NCBI GenBank assembly: GCA_026770025.1
Contig: JAMXDE010000010.1
Coordinates: 1,550,001 to 1,614,000, forward strand
Source: Craspedostauros australis
Taxonomy: Eukaryota > Bacillariophyta > Bacillariophyceae > Mastogloiales > Achnanthaceae
Direction: 5' to 3'
Length of the DNA: 64,000 bases
Made by a program: the position numbers and the translations under genes. Positions 1 to 10,272 of this stretch are shown here, in pieces; positions within the stretch are counted from its first letter, which is position 1; every line of letters begins with the position of its first letter. The notes below the pieces were generated by a model. It worked only from the letters and a program-made list of their open reading frames with translations. It made no database searches and was not told the origin of the DNA.

Positions 1-1381
1 AAATGAGAGGCGCATCGTCTTCGGGTGTCGTCGTCGTCGTTGCCGCGGGTGTTGGAGGTGATGCTGCTGTTGATGGAAGGGTTTTGCTGTTTGGCGTGGA
101 TGCGGCCGGTGCTGCTGATGTTACCGCCGAAGCACCAGTCGACGATGCTGCTGTTGGTCCTTCCCATCTGCACGAAGACGGGTGGGTCTGGATGACCATC
201 GGCAGAAGCTGGCGTGGCTTCACGGTGTCGGGTGGTGAGACCTTGAGCTCCTTATCCTCCTTATGAAGCAGGTCATCCTCCATGGGGAATTTCCGTTTGC
301 GAATTCGTTCCAACCGTTTCTGTTCCGCACGGTCCGCGGGCGTGGGGATCTTGACTGTCTTCTCGGCCGGTTTGGTTGCCTTGGATGTGGTAGAAGTTGA
401 TGCAGACGCTGACCCAGAAGCAGCGGTTGAAGATAACGATGACGACGAGGAGGATGCCGTCTTTTCCTTCCCCTTGCCCTTGCCGTTTGTTTTGACTGGC
501 TTTCCATCCTTCGAAGACTGCGCTGGCTTCCCCTTTCCTGCTTTGGCCTCTTTGGCCTTTGCCGCCTTGGCTTTGGCAGCCTTTTGGGCAGCCGCTTCCT
601 TTTTCTTCTTTGCCGCATCTGCTATTGCCTTCGCCTTTTTGGCCGCGGCAGCCTTCTGCATACTGACGAGTTTGGCTTTGGCACTCTTGCGCTTGGCACG
701 ATTCTTATCAATTTGCTTGGTGTGCAGTTTGTACGAGCACTTGATCCTTGCGAAACGCTCGGACTGAAGGCCTTGCTTCAGCGTGCGAGGGAGATGCTTC
801 TTGAATTTGGTCTCATCGACGCCAGGGTGGTTGGCCATGACCCATTTGAGGATGGCTGGTTGCGAACTCCCTGTCCGATCCTTCATCGCGATGATTCCAT
901 TCTCCACCATCTGAATGTACGACACGGACGATGATGATGACGACGATGACGACGACTTGGTCGTAGATTTGGGTTTGGCAGTTGACTTGGCAGTTGACTT
1001 GGCCGGTGATTTGGTGTCGACCTTCTTATTCCCATTGGCCGTCACCTTGTCTTTGCCCTTCTCTTTGTGAGCATCATTTTCATTGACGTCCGAACCGTTG
1101 TCACTGTCAGTGGACGCCTTGGAATCTGGTTTGGAACCGCTGTTGGATGAACCGTTCGTTGCTCCTTTCTGTTTGGATTTTGGACTCTGCGATGACGACG
1201 GTGGCTTTTTTCGCTTTTTGGAGGCAGAGCAGGGTGCGGAAGGTTTGCTTGCGTCTGCATCTGCATCTGCGTCTGCCATGCTCTTCACATTGTCACTTCC
1301 GTTGTCATTGTTGCTGTTGCTGTTGTGCTTATCATCACTATCATTGGCCGTGTCCATCGGTTCCGAACTGGAAGTTGACAT
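1..1381 (-). CDS. Linker histone H1/H5-domain protein, C-terminus cut by window edge
   Basis: The frame is open from an ATG at 1381 to the left edge, 460 codons without a stop. Residues about 148-215 read as an H15 winged-helix domain (SYIQMVENGIIAMKDR, then SSQPAILKWVMANHPG and KFKKHLPRTLKQGLQSERFARIK), the fold by which linker histones bind the nucleosome dyad. The first 145 residues are Ser/Asp/Asn/Lys-rich. The domain is followed by a long Ala-Lys tract (AAAAKKAKA, KAAKAKAAKAKEAKAGKGK) and a Ser/Thr/Pro-rich tail, the composition of an H1 C-terminal arm. At more than 460 residues it is about twice the length of a usual H1, so it may be an H1-like chromatin protein and not the main somatic linker histone. 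No intron is evident. It acts in the nucleus if the domain call is right. The start is the first Met of the frame and precedes the low-complexity arm directly. Confidence 0.8.
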   Translation of the reverse strand, partial: MSTSSSEPMDTANDSDDKHNSNSNNDNGSDNVKSMADADADADASKPSAPCSASKKRKKPPSSSQSPKSKQKGATNGSSNSGSKPDSKASTDSDNGSDVNENDAHKEKGKDKVTANGNKKVDTKSPAKSTAKSTAKPKSTTKSSSSSSSSSSVSYIQMVENGIIAMKDRTGSSQPAILKWVMANHPGVDETKFKKHLPRTLKQGLQSERFARIKCSYKLHTKQIDKNRAKRKSAKAKLVSMQKAAAAKKAKAIADAAKKKKEAAAQKAAKAKAAKAKEAKAGKGKPAQSSKDGKPVKTNGKGKGKEKTASSSSSSLSSTAASGSASASTSTTSKATKPAEKTVKIPTPADRAEQKRLERIRKRKFPMEDDLLHKEDKELKVSPPDTVKPRQLLPMVIQTHPSSCRWEGPTAASSTGASAVTSAAPAASTPNSKTLPSTAASPPTPAATTTTTPEDDAPLI

Positions 1382-4232
1382 GTTTGCAGTTGCTTGTTGT
1401 GCTATTGTCAAGCAGTATTGGTGTATTGCTCTTGTATTTTGGTTGGTGGTCCAATGTCTGTGCCTCTGCATGGAGTGCGGAGAAAGGACAGTGTCGTAGA
1501 TTCCAGGAGCAGCAGATGCAAAACAATGAATCGGCAAGGATTCGAAAACGGAGAAGGTAAGGGATGGAAGATGTGCAAGAGAAAGATGAGACAACACTGA
1601 GGGCAACGACGAGGGCAATGAATCTGGGATTGATCACATGTGCAGATGACCACCACTGACATCAAGAACTGATCGTCGCGGAGATCGATTCATTATTGAA
1701 CCAGCATTGAGGTTGACGGGCAGTCCACGGTATGGCATGTCGTCATCCATGGGTCATTGACCGTCGATCTCATTGTTGCTGATGTCGTTCCTTGTGCAGA
1801 ATGGAGAGAGAAAAGGAAGTGCCGAACGACTGCTGATCAGCCGGTGTGCCACTCCGCTCCATGCCATGCTCCGTGCCCATGCGGTGACATGTTTTGAATT
1901 GCCATGCATGTCTGATGCAGAGTAGCACTATGCCTGTTCCTCTGTACGAGTGCTCTGCGGTGTTGTCGTATAGCATCTCCAACTCACTCACTCTTTCTGC
2001 GTCTGCTCCGTCTGCTGTTGATGTTGGTTGCAGCGCACTCCACGAAGTGTAGTGTTGTGTTGTGTGCAATGCTGTAGGCGATTCCGCTTCGTTTGCGGTG
2101 GCCGGGTTCGTCTCCTCCTGTCCAACACGGTGCTGCGTCTTTGCTGCTGTCGTCACCGCAACGGTCGCTGTCACTCTTTCCTTCCTTCGACTCCCGTCAC
2201 CCTTGCTGAAGATGCCAATCAGCACCACCGAAAGTCGAAGTCACCTCTCGCTGCAACAATCCTACCGACGGCTTCGATACACCCGCAGCACACCTTGTGC
2301 GTGTCGCTTCTTCCCAATCGACCTTGTGCTGTCAGCAGTGTTGCTTAATCCGGTACTCTATGAGTATCGCACTCCTCTTGAATCTAAACGTAATGATCCG
2401 ACTCGTCGCTGGCGTTCGGCAGCGTATGACTTGCGTGATCGCAGTGGCATCGTGCAGGATCGTGTGCCTGCGTGCTTTTTGTGCGCGAGTTGTGCTTGAT
2501 TGGTGACAGATCCTCGTTTTTTCGCCGATTTTGTCATTCTTTTTCAAATGATGATCGGGAATCGATTCATCCGACCGTAGATTCAAACCCGTTTGAGCTT
2601 TGGCGCGAACTCCAAAGTCGACTGGTTCGAGCAAATGCCTTCGGGTACTGTAGTAGTGCCGTGTCAAAAAGTGACAAAAAACACGAGCAGGTGGTCGGCG
2701 TTTTCGGATCGATCCCCAAATAACGCACGATCGAACACTTATGGATGGTGCTCTCGCAGAATCTTCTTGACATGCCCTTGTGACTTGTGAATTGTGCGTA
2801 ATACAAGACGAACAACAGAAGGATCTGGCCTTTTCTGCCCACAATCACGAGCAGCCTGGACAGAAACCGCGGCGTTACCAGTCCCTTCGTGACTGTTGGT
2901 CTTGGAAAATATAGTACCGCGGAAAGGCAGAAAGACAGGCTCAGAGACATGTTGATGGCGAGTAGAAGCACCATACTCTGCTCGTACTCGTGCCATGTTG
3001 GCGCACGCTGCTATTTTACGAACAGGATAGAACAGGACAGAGAAGCGAAGAGCGGAGCGAAGGTGGCGACACTTTCTCTCTGTCTCCTCTTTGTGTTGAT
3101 ACCACCCACGAACAAACACCCAAAGGAAGCCGAGAAGAGAGGGCCAGACACAGCGTGCGGAGTGCAGAACAGCGGCAAAACCGAGGGATGGAATAGACTC
3201 GGAGAGGCAGAGGGAGTGGTCCCTTCGGCAGTCGGAACGATCCCAGCAGGCCCAGCAGAGCACAATCCATGCCAGCTACGACTATACTTATCATCCATAG
3301 TCGTGCGAGTACCTGGCACAAAAGCGCCTTGTAGTAGTACACGTAGATCACAAAAGTAGTTGTACTGACCTGAAGAGGTGTTCACCGGCAGCCGCGGCAT
3401 CTTGGGGCGAGGAGCGACAGCGAAAGGGAGAGATAGGCGGCCAGAGGACCCACTCATAGTTGTACTCTCTGGAGCCTGTTCGCGTGGAGACGTGCCAAAC
3501 GCCACAAAGGTGGCAACAAGACCAAGTGCTCCTGCCAAGAGAGAGAGAGAGACAAGCACATAGTCGTACTGGGGCACCAGTCGCCAGACTTGCAGAAGTG
3601 CAGCGGGTGGTGAACAGTGAATTGTGAACATCAAGAGCATCAGGCAGATCACCAGCTGGTGGGCGACTCAGATCGTACGCTCATATTATTGCACCATACG
3701 ACTACACTCGAAGAGAGCACCCGCACTCGGACGCTGAGGGTGAGGGTGAACAATCCGCTCCGCTCCGCTCCAGTCCAATCCAATCGAGTCCAACTGAAAG
3801 CGCAGCAAGGCAAAACTAGTTTGAAGAAACGCAAAAGCAATCACAACGAAAGAGAGCATCTCTGAATGGACATGTTGTGATCATCGCACTTGGTGTTCTG
3901 CATCGATCTCCTTTACTCCTCGCTCGGTCGTCGCCAACGAATACCCCTGGCTTCCGAGCGGCGCGTCGATTGCCGCCATCAGACCTTCTCCACTCGGGAT
4001 CCTGCGGAGGTTGGATAAGAGAACCCAGGCGCAATTGTCGCACAGGTGCTTCCACCAGCAACGAGGAGGCAGCAGATACCAGGCGGCAGACACCAGACAC
4101 CAGTCAACAGTCAACTCAACCACAACGCCATTCCGTCACTTTGCGCGCATCTGGTCTCCAACACATCAGCCACCCATCGACATACAATCAGCCTTTCATT
4201 GATTTCTCATCAACTGACAATCAACCGCAACC
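1382..4232. other. Intergenic region between divergent genes; nothing firm
   Basis: This 2.85-kb stretch lies between the divergently transcribed H1-like and kinase genes and should hold both promoters. No open frame here has convincing composition or a recognisable motif. The least weak candidate is on the minus strand: an ATG at 3640 opens a frame with one membrane-spanning segment (YDYVLVSLSLLAGALGLVATFVAFG) and meets a good 5' splice site, CAG followed by GTCAGT at 3369. I could not find a supported downstream exon, so it is not called as a gene. Confidence 0.5.
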
Positions 4233-7200
4233 ATGGAGGCATCCACCACCCACAGCAGTAATCACTACAGCGAGTCGGAACACTCCGAGTACACCACCAT
4301 GCTTCTCGACGAAGGCACGAGTCACCATCACCATCCGCAACATCACCATCCGCGGCACCAGCAACATCAGCATCAACATCAACAGCAGCAGCTCCCTGTC
4401 GAGTCTTTCCTTCAGCAGCACCAGCAGCAGCACCAACAATTTCCGCAGCCGCCGCTGTCGACCAACGGCACTGCCCCGATCACCAATGTCCAGATGCAGA
4501 TGCAACTGTTTCTCCTTCAGCAACAGGAAGAACAGCACCGACAACAGCAGCAGCACCAGCAGTTTGCACAATCGCAGTACCCACAGCCTCAGCACCACCA
4601 GTTACAACAACAACAGCAGCAACAACAGCAACAGCAACAGACAACGCAGGTATTCTCGCCACGAACTGGAGACATGGAGTATGCGCCGCGGACCAACATT
4701 GCTACCACATCCATGATGAACAACATGACCAACAACGTGCCCAATTCTTTTCTCAACAATGTGAATAGCTCGGGCGGGCTCGGTGGAATAGATGATGACA
4801 CTGGCTCCCACAATCCGTATGCCGTTAGAGCTGGACTTGAGGCACAGAAACGATGGGATGAATTGCAACACAGCACCAAACTTCCCAAACAAAGACCAAG
4901 ACTTCCTCTCACAAGTACCTCGGCATCAAGCATCTACAATCCGACTACCTCTGCTACCACGTCGTCATCCGCTTCAACACTGTCAACCAACGGCATACTG
5001 CCGTTGACATGGAAAGACATCGACTTCGACGAGCTTCTGGGCGTGGGCGGTTTCGCTGGCGTCTATCTCACCCGGATACCCAAGTTGGCCAGGATTCTCG
5101 ACAGCCAGAACGCGCTCGCCGGCACCAACACGTCTCTCAAATCCATCGCCACGATGGGTAACAGCATGACTTCCTTGTACGGTTCCAACTCCTTCCGCAA
5201 GTACCAGGACACCTCAGCGTTCACCCCGGCTGGGATGAGCGATGAGCATTCTATCGGTTCCTTTGCCTTGTCGGAGTACAGCAGTGCCATGAAGCTGGAG
5301 GTGGAAGATCTGGCAGCGATCCGCGCCGACCCCACCAACTCGACGCATCAGCAAAGAAATACTCAGTCTCAGTCGCAACTGCAGTCACAGTCGCAACACC
5401 GGCAACGGAGAAGCACCACGGGGCAGGACCAGGATATGGATATGGATTCGTACGATGGAGACACGTACGACCGCGACGACGATGACTATGGGGAATACGA
5501 AGACGAGAGCAGCTACTACACGGAGAGCGACATGTTTGACGACGATCAGAGTCACCGGCGACAAACTGCGCAACTTCGGCAACGTTCCTTCTCGTCCCGC
5601 GCCAGCAGCGGCCGATCCAGACACCTCATGCGATCCCGCAGCGCCCAACAGCGTCGCAAACGTCAGCTCTACGCGCTCAAGTTTTTGCATAAGAAAACGA
5701 TGGCCGAAGCGACGTCCTTCCTCACCGGCGCGCGTGACCTGGCTGGAGAGGCCTTCCTGCTGCATCACCTACCGAAGCATGACAATATTATTCGATTGTA
5801 CGGGGCAAGCGATGGCACCCTCCAGGAAGCATTCTGCGAACCTTCCGGATATTTCATCGTCTTGGAGGTGCTCGAAACCACGCTGCAAAAGCTTTTGCAG
5901 AAGTGGATCGCGCAGCAAAAACAGCAGCAGCAACAGCAGCAATCATCATCCGGCAACCGATCCATCCTCAACACGTTCCGGCGGTCATCGCATCATAGCA
6001 AATCAGGATCGGCGTCCAACACCGCGTCGGGTTCGAACGGATTGCTCCAGTCATCATCCTCACCGCCGCCAACATTGCAGTACCGACTTTCGACCATCAT
6101 CATGGGCATCGTGCGGGGGATGCGGCACATGCACAAGCACAATATCGTGTTTCGGGACTTGAAACCGCAGAACTGCGGCCTGGATTCCAATGGGAACTTG
6201 CGATTGTTTGATTTCGGTTTGGCCCGAGAAGTCGTGGTACCTGATGGCCCGTCATCATCGACCATGTTGAACGGAGGCGAGGCGCATGACATGGGCGTCG
6301 ATCCGATGTCTGCCACGGATGACAAGGCATCTGCCGGCGTTGCCAACGGAAACCATGACCACCACGGCGCGGCACCATCGCTTGCTGGACCGCCGCCGAA
6401 ACCCAGGCGACGATCGAGTTTGACTCACATGGTGCGCAACGTGTTAAAGCCATCCGCATCTGCGTCATCCTCGTCGTCGTCGTCGACGAAGCCGCAATCC
6501 AGCGATCACAAGAAAGAATCGTCACCCACAGCCTTGAACACGCAACGCCCTCACAGCAACGCCACACCAAAGCTGTATCAGCCAGGTATGGCAGGAAGCT
6601 GGAAGTACATGGCGCCCGAAACCATGATCCAGAAATTCACATCGTGCGCGTCCGATGTGTACAGCTTTGCCATCGTGTTGTGGGAGGTCGTCACGTTGCA
6701 TGAATTGGTCCCATACGTCCACTACACCAAACCTGAGCAATTCATCAAACGCGTCGGACAGCACAATGTTCGTCCTTCCACGAAGCACATTCCCAAATTG
6801 GAACGCACAGGGCCTGTCGACGTCGTCCCGACATTGTGGACGTCGTCGAACAACAGCTTCAGCAGCGGCAGCAAGACAAAGTCCAAGAAGAATTCAGGCA
6901 TGGTATCATTGACGCTCAAGCAGTTGGTCCAATCGTGCTGGGATCCCAAATGGCAATACCGGCCATCGTTTGACACCGTGCTGCTATGCCTCGAACAGCT
7001 GATGGACAAGTTGAGAACTGACATGCAGATGGCACAGTGCAATGATTCCTTCCTATCCATGGATCTAAGCCCGCTGCCGCCCACTCGCACATCCTCCAAT
7101 CGAAGCTTTGGAAATTCGTCGGCAACGGTAAGGCGCGGGGTCAGCTTGGACCATCCCTCGCCATCCATGAAGAGTTTGCTGTCCACTGGTTCAGCCGCAT

Positions 7201-7949
7201 CGGGCATATCCATGTCGCAACACCAGCAGCAGCAACAGCATTTGCGTGGCCAAGACAGACGCGGAAACTCGCTGAATGGCTCCGCAACCTTCACTCAATG
7301 CCTGCCCGGCGACGGCATGCAAGATGATAGCAAAGATGCAACTACCGGAAATGAAACGGTTGCGGCATCCAATGCCTCCACTGTGCCTGTGAGCATGAAG
7401 CTGGCATCGAATCATTCCGGCCGTCGTCGTTCCAGTGGAGTGTACCGGACTTCATCCGGCAGAAAAGTTAATCGATCTCGCGTGAACAGCGCTGAAAGCA
7501 TCGGCAGCACCAGCACCGCTGGTGGCAACAGGCACACGGCGGCATCCTCGAATCACAAACGTGGCAGGACTATCGGACGCAACTCGTCGGGATCACGTCT
7601 GGGTACCATCCTTCACGTACGTCGCGGAACAAGGGCTGCGGTGCTGGCGCATACCGAAGAGGAAGCGCAGCATGATCCCCAGGAGCTCCAAACACAATTG
7701 TCGCCGCTCCCGACCGCAACTGAATTGGCGCCCGGCATTTCGCCCCTCCTGTTTTCCGATGACAAACTACCTTGTCCGGATCTAAGGAATGCTGGCACGT
7801 CTGCCGACATTTGGCTCAGCGCATCCTGGACGTCTTCCTCATCGCACTCCGACAAACAGGTCGATGGTGGGAACCGTCGAACCACTATATCGGCGACTGT
7901 ATCGAGTCTGCATGAATTGCAGGCACCTGACCTGGGAGCGTTGAGATGA
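4233..7949 (+). CDS. TKL-like Ser/Thr protein kinase with three long insertions
   Basis: A 1238-residue uninterrupted frame; the start has good context (AACCATGG). The first 150 residues are His/Gln-rich, with poly-Gln. Kinase landmarks follow in order: glycine loop GVGGFAGVY (270-278), the ATP-binding lysine in YALKF (K483), a likely alpha-C glutamate (E506), the catalytic loop FRDLKPQN (D642), DFG (D660-G662), the APE motif in WKYMAPE (E796), and the DVYSFAIVLWEVVT helix typical of tyrosine-kinase-like kinases. The HRD histidine is replaced by Phe, as I recall for many diatom kinases of this sort; D642, K483 and D660 are all present, so it should be active. Insertions of about 200 residues (279-476), about 55 residues before the catalytic loop, and about 120 residues in the activation segment are Ser/Asp/Gln-rich and look disordered. 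The 370-residue tail is Ser-rich. Substrate and pathway are unknown. Confidence 0.9.
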   Translation: MEASTTHSSNHYSESEHSEYTTMLLDEGTSHHHHPQHHHPRHQQHQHQHQQQQLPVESFLQQHQQQHQQFPQPPLSTNGTAPITNVQMQMQLFLLQQQEEQHRQQQQHQQFAQSQYPQPQHHQLQQQQQQQQQQQQTTQVFSPRTGDMEYAPRTNIATTSMMNNMTNNVPNSFLNNVNSSGGLGGIDDDTGSHNPYAVRAGLEAQKRWDELQHSTKLPKQRPRLPLTSTSASSIYNPTTSATTSSSASTLSTNGILPLTWKDIDFDELLGVGGFAGVYLTRIPKLARILDSQNALAGTNTSLKSIATMGNSMTSLYGSNSFRKYQDTSAFTPAGMSDEHSIGSFALSEYSSAMKLEVEDLAAIRADPTNSTHQQRNTQSQSQLQSQSQHRQRRSTTGQDQDMDMDSYDGDTYDRDDDDYGEYEDESSYYTESDMFDDDQSHRRQTAQLRQRSFSSRASSGRSRHLMRSRSAQQRRKRQLYALKFLHKKTMAEATSFLTGARDLAGEAFLLHHLPKHDNIIRLYGASDGTLQEAFCEPSGYFIVLEVLETTLQKLLQKWIAQQKQQQQQQQSSSGNRSILNTFRRSSHHSKSGSASNTASGSNGLLQSSSSPPPTLQYRLSTIIMGIVRGMRHMHKHNIVFRDLKPQNCGLDSNGNLRLFDFGLAREVVVPDGPSSSTMLNGGEAHDMGVDPMSATDDKASAGVANGNHDHHGAAPSLAGPPPKPRRRSSLTHMVRNVLKPSASASSSSSSSTKPQSSDHKKESSPTALNTQRPHSNATPKLYQPGMAGSWKYMAPETMIQKFTSCASDVYSFAIVLWEVVTLHELVPYVHYTKPEQFIKRVGQHNVRPSTKHIPKLERTGPVDVVPTLWTSSNNSFSSGSKTKSKKNSGMVSLTLKQLVQSCWDPKWQYRPSFDTVLLCLEQLMDKLRTDMQMAQCNDSFLSMDLSPLPPTRTSSNRSFGNSSATVRRGVSLDHPSPSMKSLLSTGSAASGISMSQHQQQQQHLRGQDRRGNSLNGSATFTQCLPGDGMQDDSKDATTGNETVAASNASTVPVSMKLASNHSGRRRSSGVYRTSSGRKVNRSRVNSAESIGSTSTAGGNRHTAASSNHKRGRTIGRNSSGSRLGTILHVRRGTRAAVLAHTEEEAQHDPQELQTQLSPLPTATELAPGISPLLFSDDKLPCPDLRNAGTSADIWLSASWTSSSSHSDKQVDGGNRRTTISATVSSLHELQAPDLGALR

Positions 7950-8532
7950 CTTGGGTCGCAGAGCACTTGCATTATAGATCGGGGGATGAATGACGACCTC
8001 AGTAGGGACGCAGGATAGCCGTTGGTGATGCGAGCGGGCGGTGCAGGGTGCGGGGAAAGACTCATTGCATTAATGTACTCTGCTTGTATAATACTCTGCA
8101 GGTACAACCTAGGTCACCATGGTCACAGTTTTACATGAAGCGTCCTGTGGTGTGCATCGTACCGGAATAGCTCGCAGACGAGAAGGAATACTCCATGTGC
8201 ATACTATGACTGGCGAAAATGAATGCAATCGTTGTCTATTTTGGGGAGAGTTCTTCGTGTGTGACTACGCGTTGCAGTGGCTACGCGCTACGATCGAGCG
8301 TACCACGCGGACTCGCGGTGTGCGCGCATGGCTTGATGGATGCATGCCCTTCCTACTAGTATGACGACGACTGGTATGCATAAAGCATGATCTAATATAG
8401 TTGCAATCCCCCCAATCTGCAAACTATTACATATTAATATGCATACTGGTACAGATGGTAACAGAGTCGTATGGAACCTGTGCCACGGAAAAGTACCGTG
8501 CCGTGTTGTGACGTCCTCGCACACCCATTGAC
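7950..8532. other. Convergent intergenic region, no gene seen
   Basis: 583 bp between the 3' ends of the kinase gene (+) and the Sec14-DUF6824 gene (-). It should hold both 3' UTRs. I see no coding frame or RNA gene. Confidence 0.6.
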
Positions 8533-10272
8533 TCAATTTCTTTGTCGTTTGGCAGGCACGTTGTGCAATGGAACGGAGAGCGGCGCCAAGCCCAGCGATG
8601 CTCCCGGTGCCAAGCTATCAGCCACCAGATCGTCCATCCCGTCCATGATATCAAGATCGACATCTAGCATATCCAGTTCTTGCAGCGTGGCATCACCAGG
8701 ATTAGTTCTTGGTTTCGCCGGAGGCTTTGGTTGTCGTGACGAGACGATGCTGGGTCGGGAGGTTGGCGGCGTCAGCAGTCTTTTGGTGCTGCCGCTGTTG
8801 CTGCCGCCGTTCGGTGGCTTGGTCATCCTCCTCTGGCTGCGGAAGGATTGGGCAACGCGTTTTCTTGCCACCGTGTCATCAACCTCTGCCCAGAGCCCTT
8901 GCTCCATCCTGAGAAAGCGTCCCTTCCGCTGCTGGACCTTGGAGACGATCAATCGCGTGATAACCGTCTTTTCCGACTTGGAGGCGTTGTCGTACTCTTC
9001 CTTGTGGTCCTCTATCATTTCGTTGAAGTTGTAGTTCCCCAGGTGGGTCGCATGAGCGCGGCCGAACAAGACATCGAACCTGGTCGGGACCGTGACGATC
9101 GTTTGCTCATCCTGGTGTGCCGCGTCCTGCCTGCTTTTGGCGCCGTTCTTGCTGCCGTCATCGCTGGAGTCGTCGTCCGTGACTTGGGGCAACGCGAAGA
9201 TGCAGTTCCCTGCACCTGCCTTCGCCTCCAGACGTTTCATGGCATCGATCCATCTGTGATGATTGTCGGTGAGCAATTCTCCATCCGAAGTTATCGGGAA
9301 CGCGTCGACCGGAATCCCGAACGTCATGAGCTTGTACCGGCACTCCATGTCCGATCCTTCGTGATCACGGAACCTCACTCGGGTGTGGCTGGGTATCAAG
9401 CGCTTCTGCAGCATGACGAAGGGACGGAAGACAGGCGAGCTGTAGCACATGTGCAAACCTGCGAGGCGGAACGGAACGGTTTTCATGAACGTCGACGACG
9501 CGACGATCTTTGTGGGATCGAAGTCGGTGACAGAAAAAGGGCCCACGGTATAGATGATCAAGATGACCCCGTTGCGTTGCGTCGTTACGTCCATGATGGT
9601 CATCCACGCTAGGTACGTGCCCGCGCGGACGTGATTCATCATCACCTTGTACTTCTCGTGGATCGTGGATACCACGATGACGGCCCTGCCCGCCCTGTCC
9701 CTGCTCGGCAGCAGCTGTATGTGACCATTGCGCATGCACTCTATGTCATCGTCATCCAAGAAGTCCAAGCACCAATCCCTGACAAGGGCATGGTCTCCCA
9801 CGAGCACGCGTTTGGCCCAGTAGTGGCCGACGTAGGCCTCCGCCGCGTCCTTGATATCGAAGGCGTGCCCCCGAAGGAACATGAGCGCCAGACGTCGGCT
9901 CGTGACGTAGCTCTCGTCCATGGTCATGGCGAGATCATACGCCTGCTTTCTCTTGTTCCTGGCTGGGAAGGCATCGATGTGTTCCCAAAACTGCTTCAGC
10001 GACGATTTGATGAGTTCCGGCGTTTCTGCCGGCTCCTTCGAGACGCCGTGGATGTCCTGGTAGACCCGCTCCCTCTCATTCACCGAGAGATTGTTCATTT
10101 CGTTCGCCAGCAGGACGTTCACCTCTTCCTCCGTCGTGTGGGATCTCTGCTGCAGCGACCGTATGACGTCGCTATCGCGGTGCTCGTCCATGGCGACCAT
10201 CATGCTCTCCAGTGGAACATCTTGCACCAGGGCCGTGTCCGCGGATGCGCCTTTGTCTTTGCCTGTGCTCAT
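8533..10272 (-). CDS. Sec14/CRAL-TRIO protein fused to a DUF6824-type domain
   Basis: A 579-residue uninterrupted frame. Residues about 60-160 look like the helical CRAL-TRIO N-terminal region. Residues about 165-335 match a Sec14 lipid-binding domain (DRAGRAVIVV near its start, then GVILIIYTVGPFS, FRLAGLHMCYSSPVFRPF and HTRVRFRDHEG), the fold that holds phosphatidylinositol and similar lipids for transfer or sensing. Residues about 397-480 (RFDVLFGRAHATHLGNYNF, then EKTVITRLIVSKV, GRFLRMEQGLWAEVDD and ARKRVAQSFRSQRR) have the layout I know from DUF6824, a domain very common in diatoms whose role is unknown but which resembles a small nucleic-acid-binding module. The tail is Pro/Ser-rich and acidic. 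No signal peptide or membrane segment is seen. Fusion of the two domains in one chain is unusual. The start Met opens a Ser/Lys/Asp-rich leader and no earlier in-frame Met precedes it before a stop. Confidence 0.85.
   Translation of the reverse strand: MSTGKDKGASADTALVQDVPLESMMVAMDEHRDSDVIRSLQQRSHTTEEEVNVLLANEMNNLSVNERERVYQDIHGVSKEPAETPELIKSSLKQFWEHIDAFPARNKRKQAYDLAMTMDESYVTSRRLALMFLRGHAFDIKDAAEAYVGHYWAKRVLVGDHALVRDWCLDFLDDDDIECMRNGHIQLLPSRDRAGRAVIVVSTIHEKYKVMMNHVRAGTYLAWMTIMDVTTQRNGVILIIYTVGPFSVTDFDPTKIVASSTFMKTVPFRLAGLHMCYSSPVFRPFVMLQKRLIPSHTRVRFRDHEGSDMECRYKLMTFGIPVDAFPITSDGELLTDNHHRWIDAMKRLEAKAGAGNCIFALPQVTDDDSSDDGSKNGAKSRQDAAHQDEQTIVTVPTRFDVLFGRAHATHLGNYNFNEMIEDHKEEYDNASKSEKTVITRLIVSKVQQRKGRFLRMEQGLWAEVDDTVARKRVAQSFRSQRRMTKPPNGGSNSGSTKRLLTPPTSRPSIVSSRQPKPPAKPRTNPGDATLQELDMLDVDLDIMDGMDDLVADSLAPGASLGLAPLSVPLHNVPAKRQRN

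Noticed and set aside
2028..3359. Overlapping frames of 100-210 codons on both strands upstream of the kinase
   Set aside because: Several frames overlap with Cys/Arg/Ser-rich shadow composition, none with motifs; one weak membrane-segment candidate is mentioned in the intergenic entry only.
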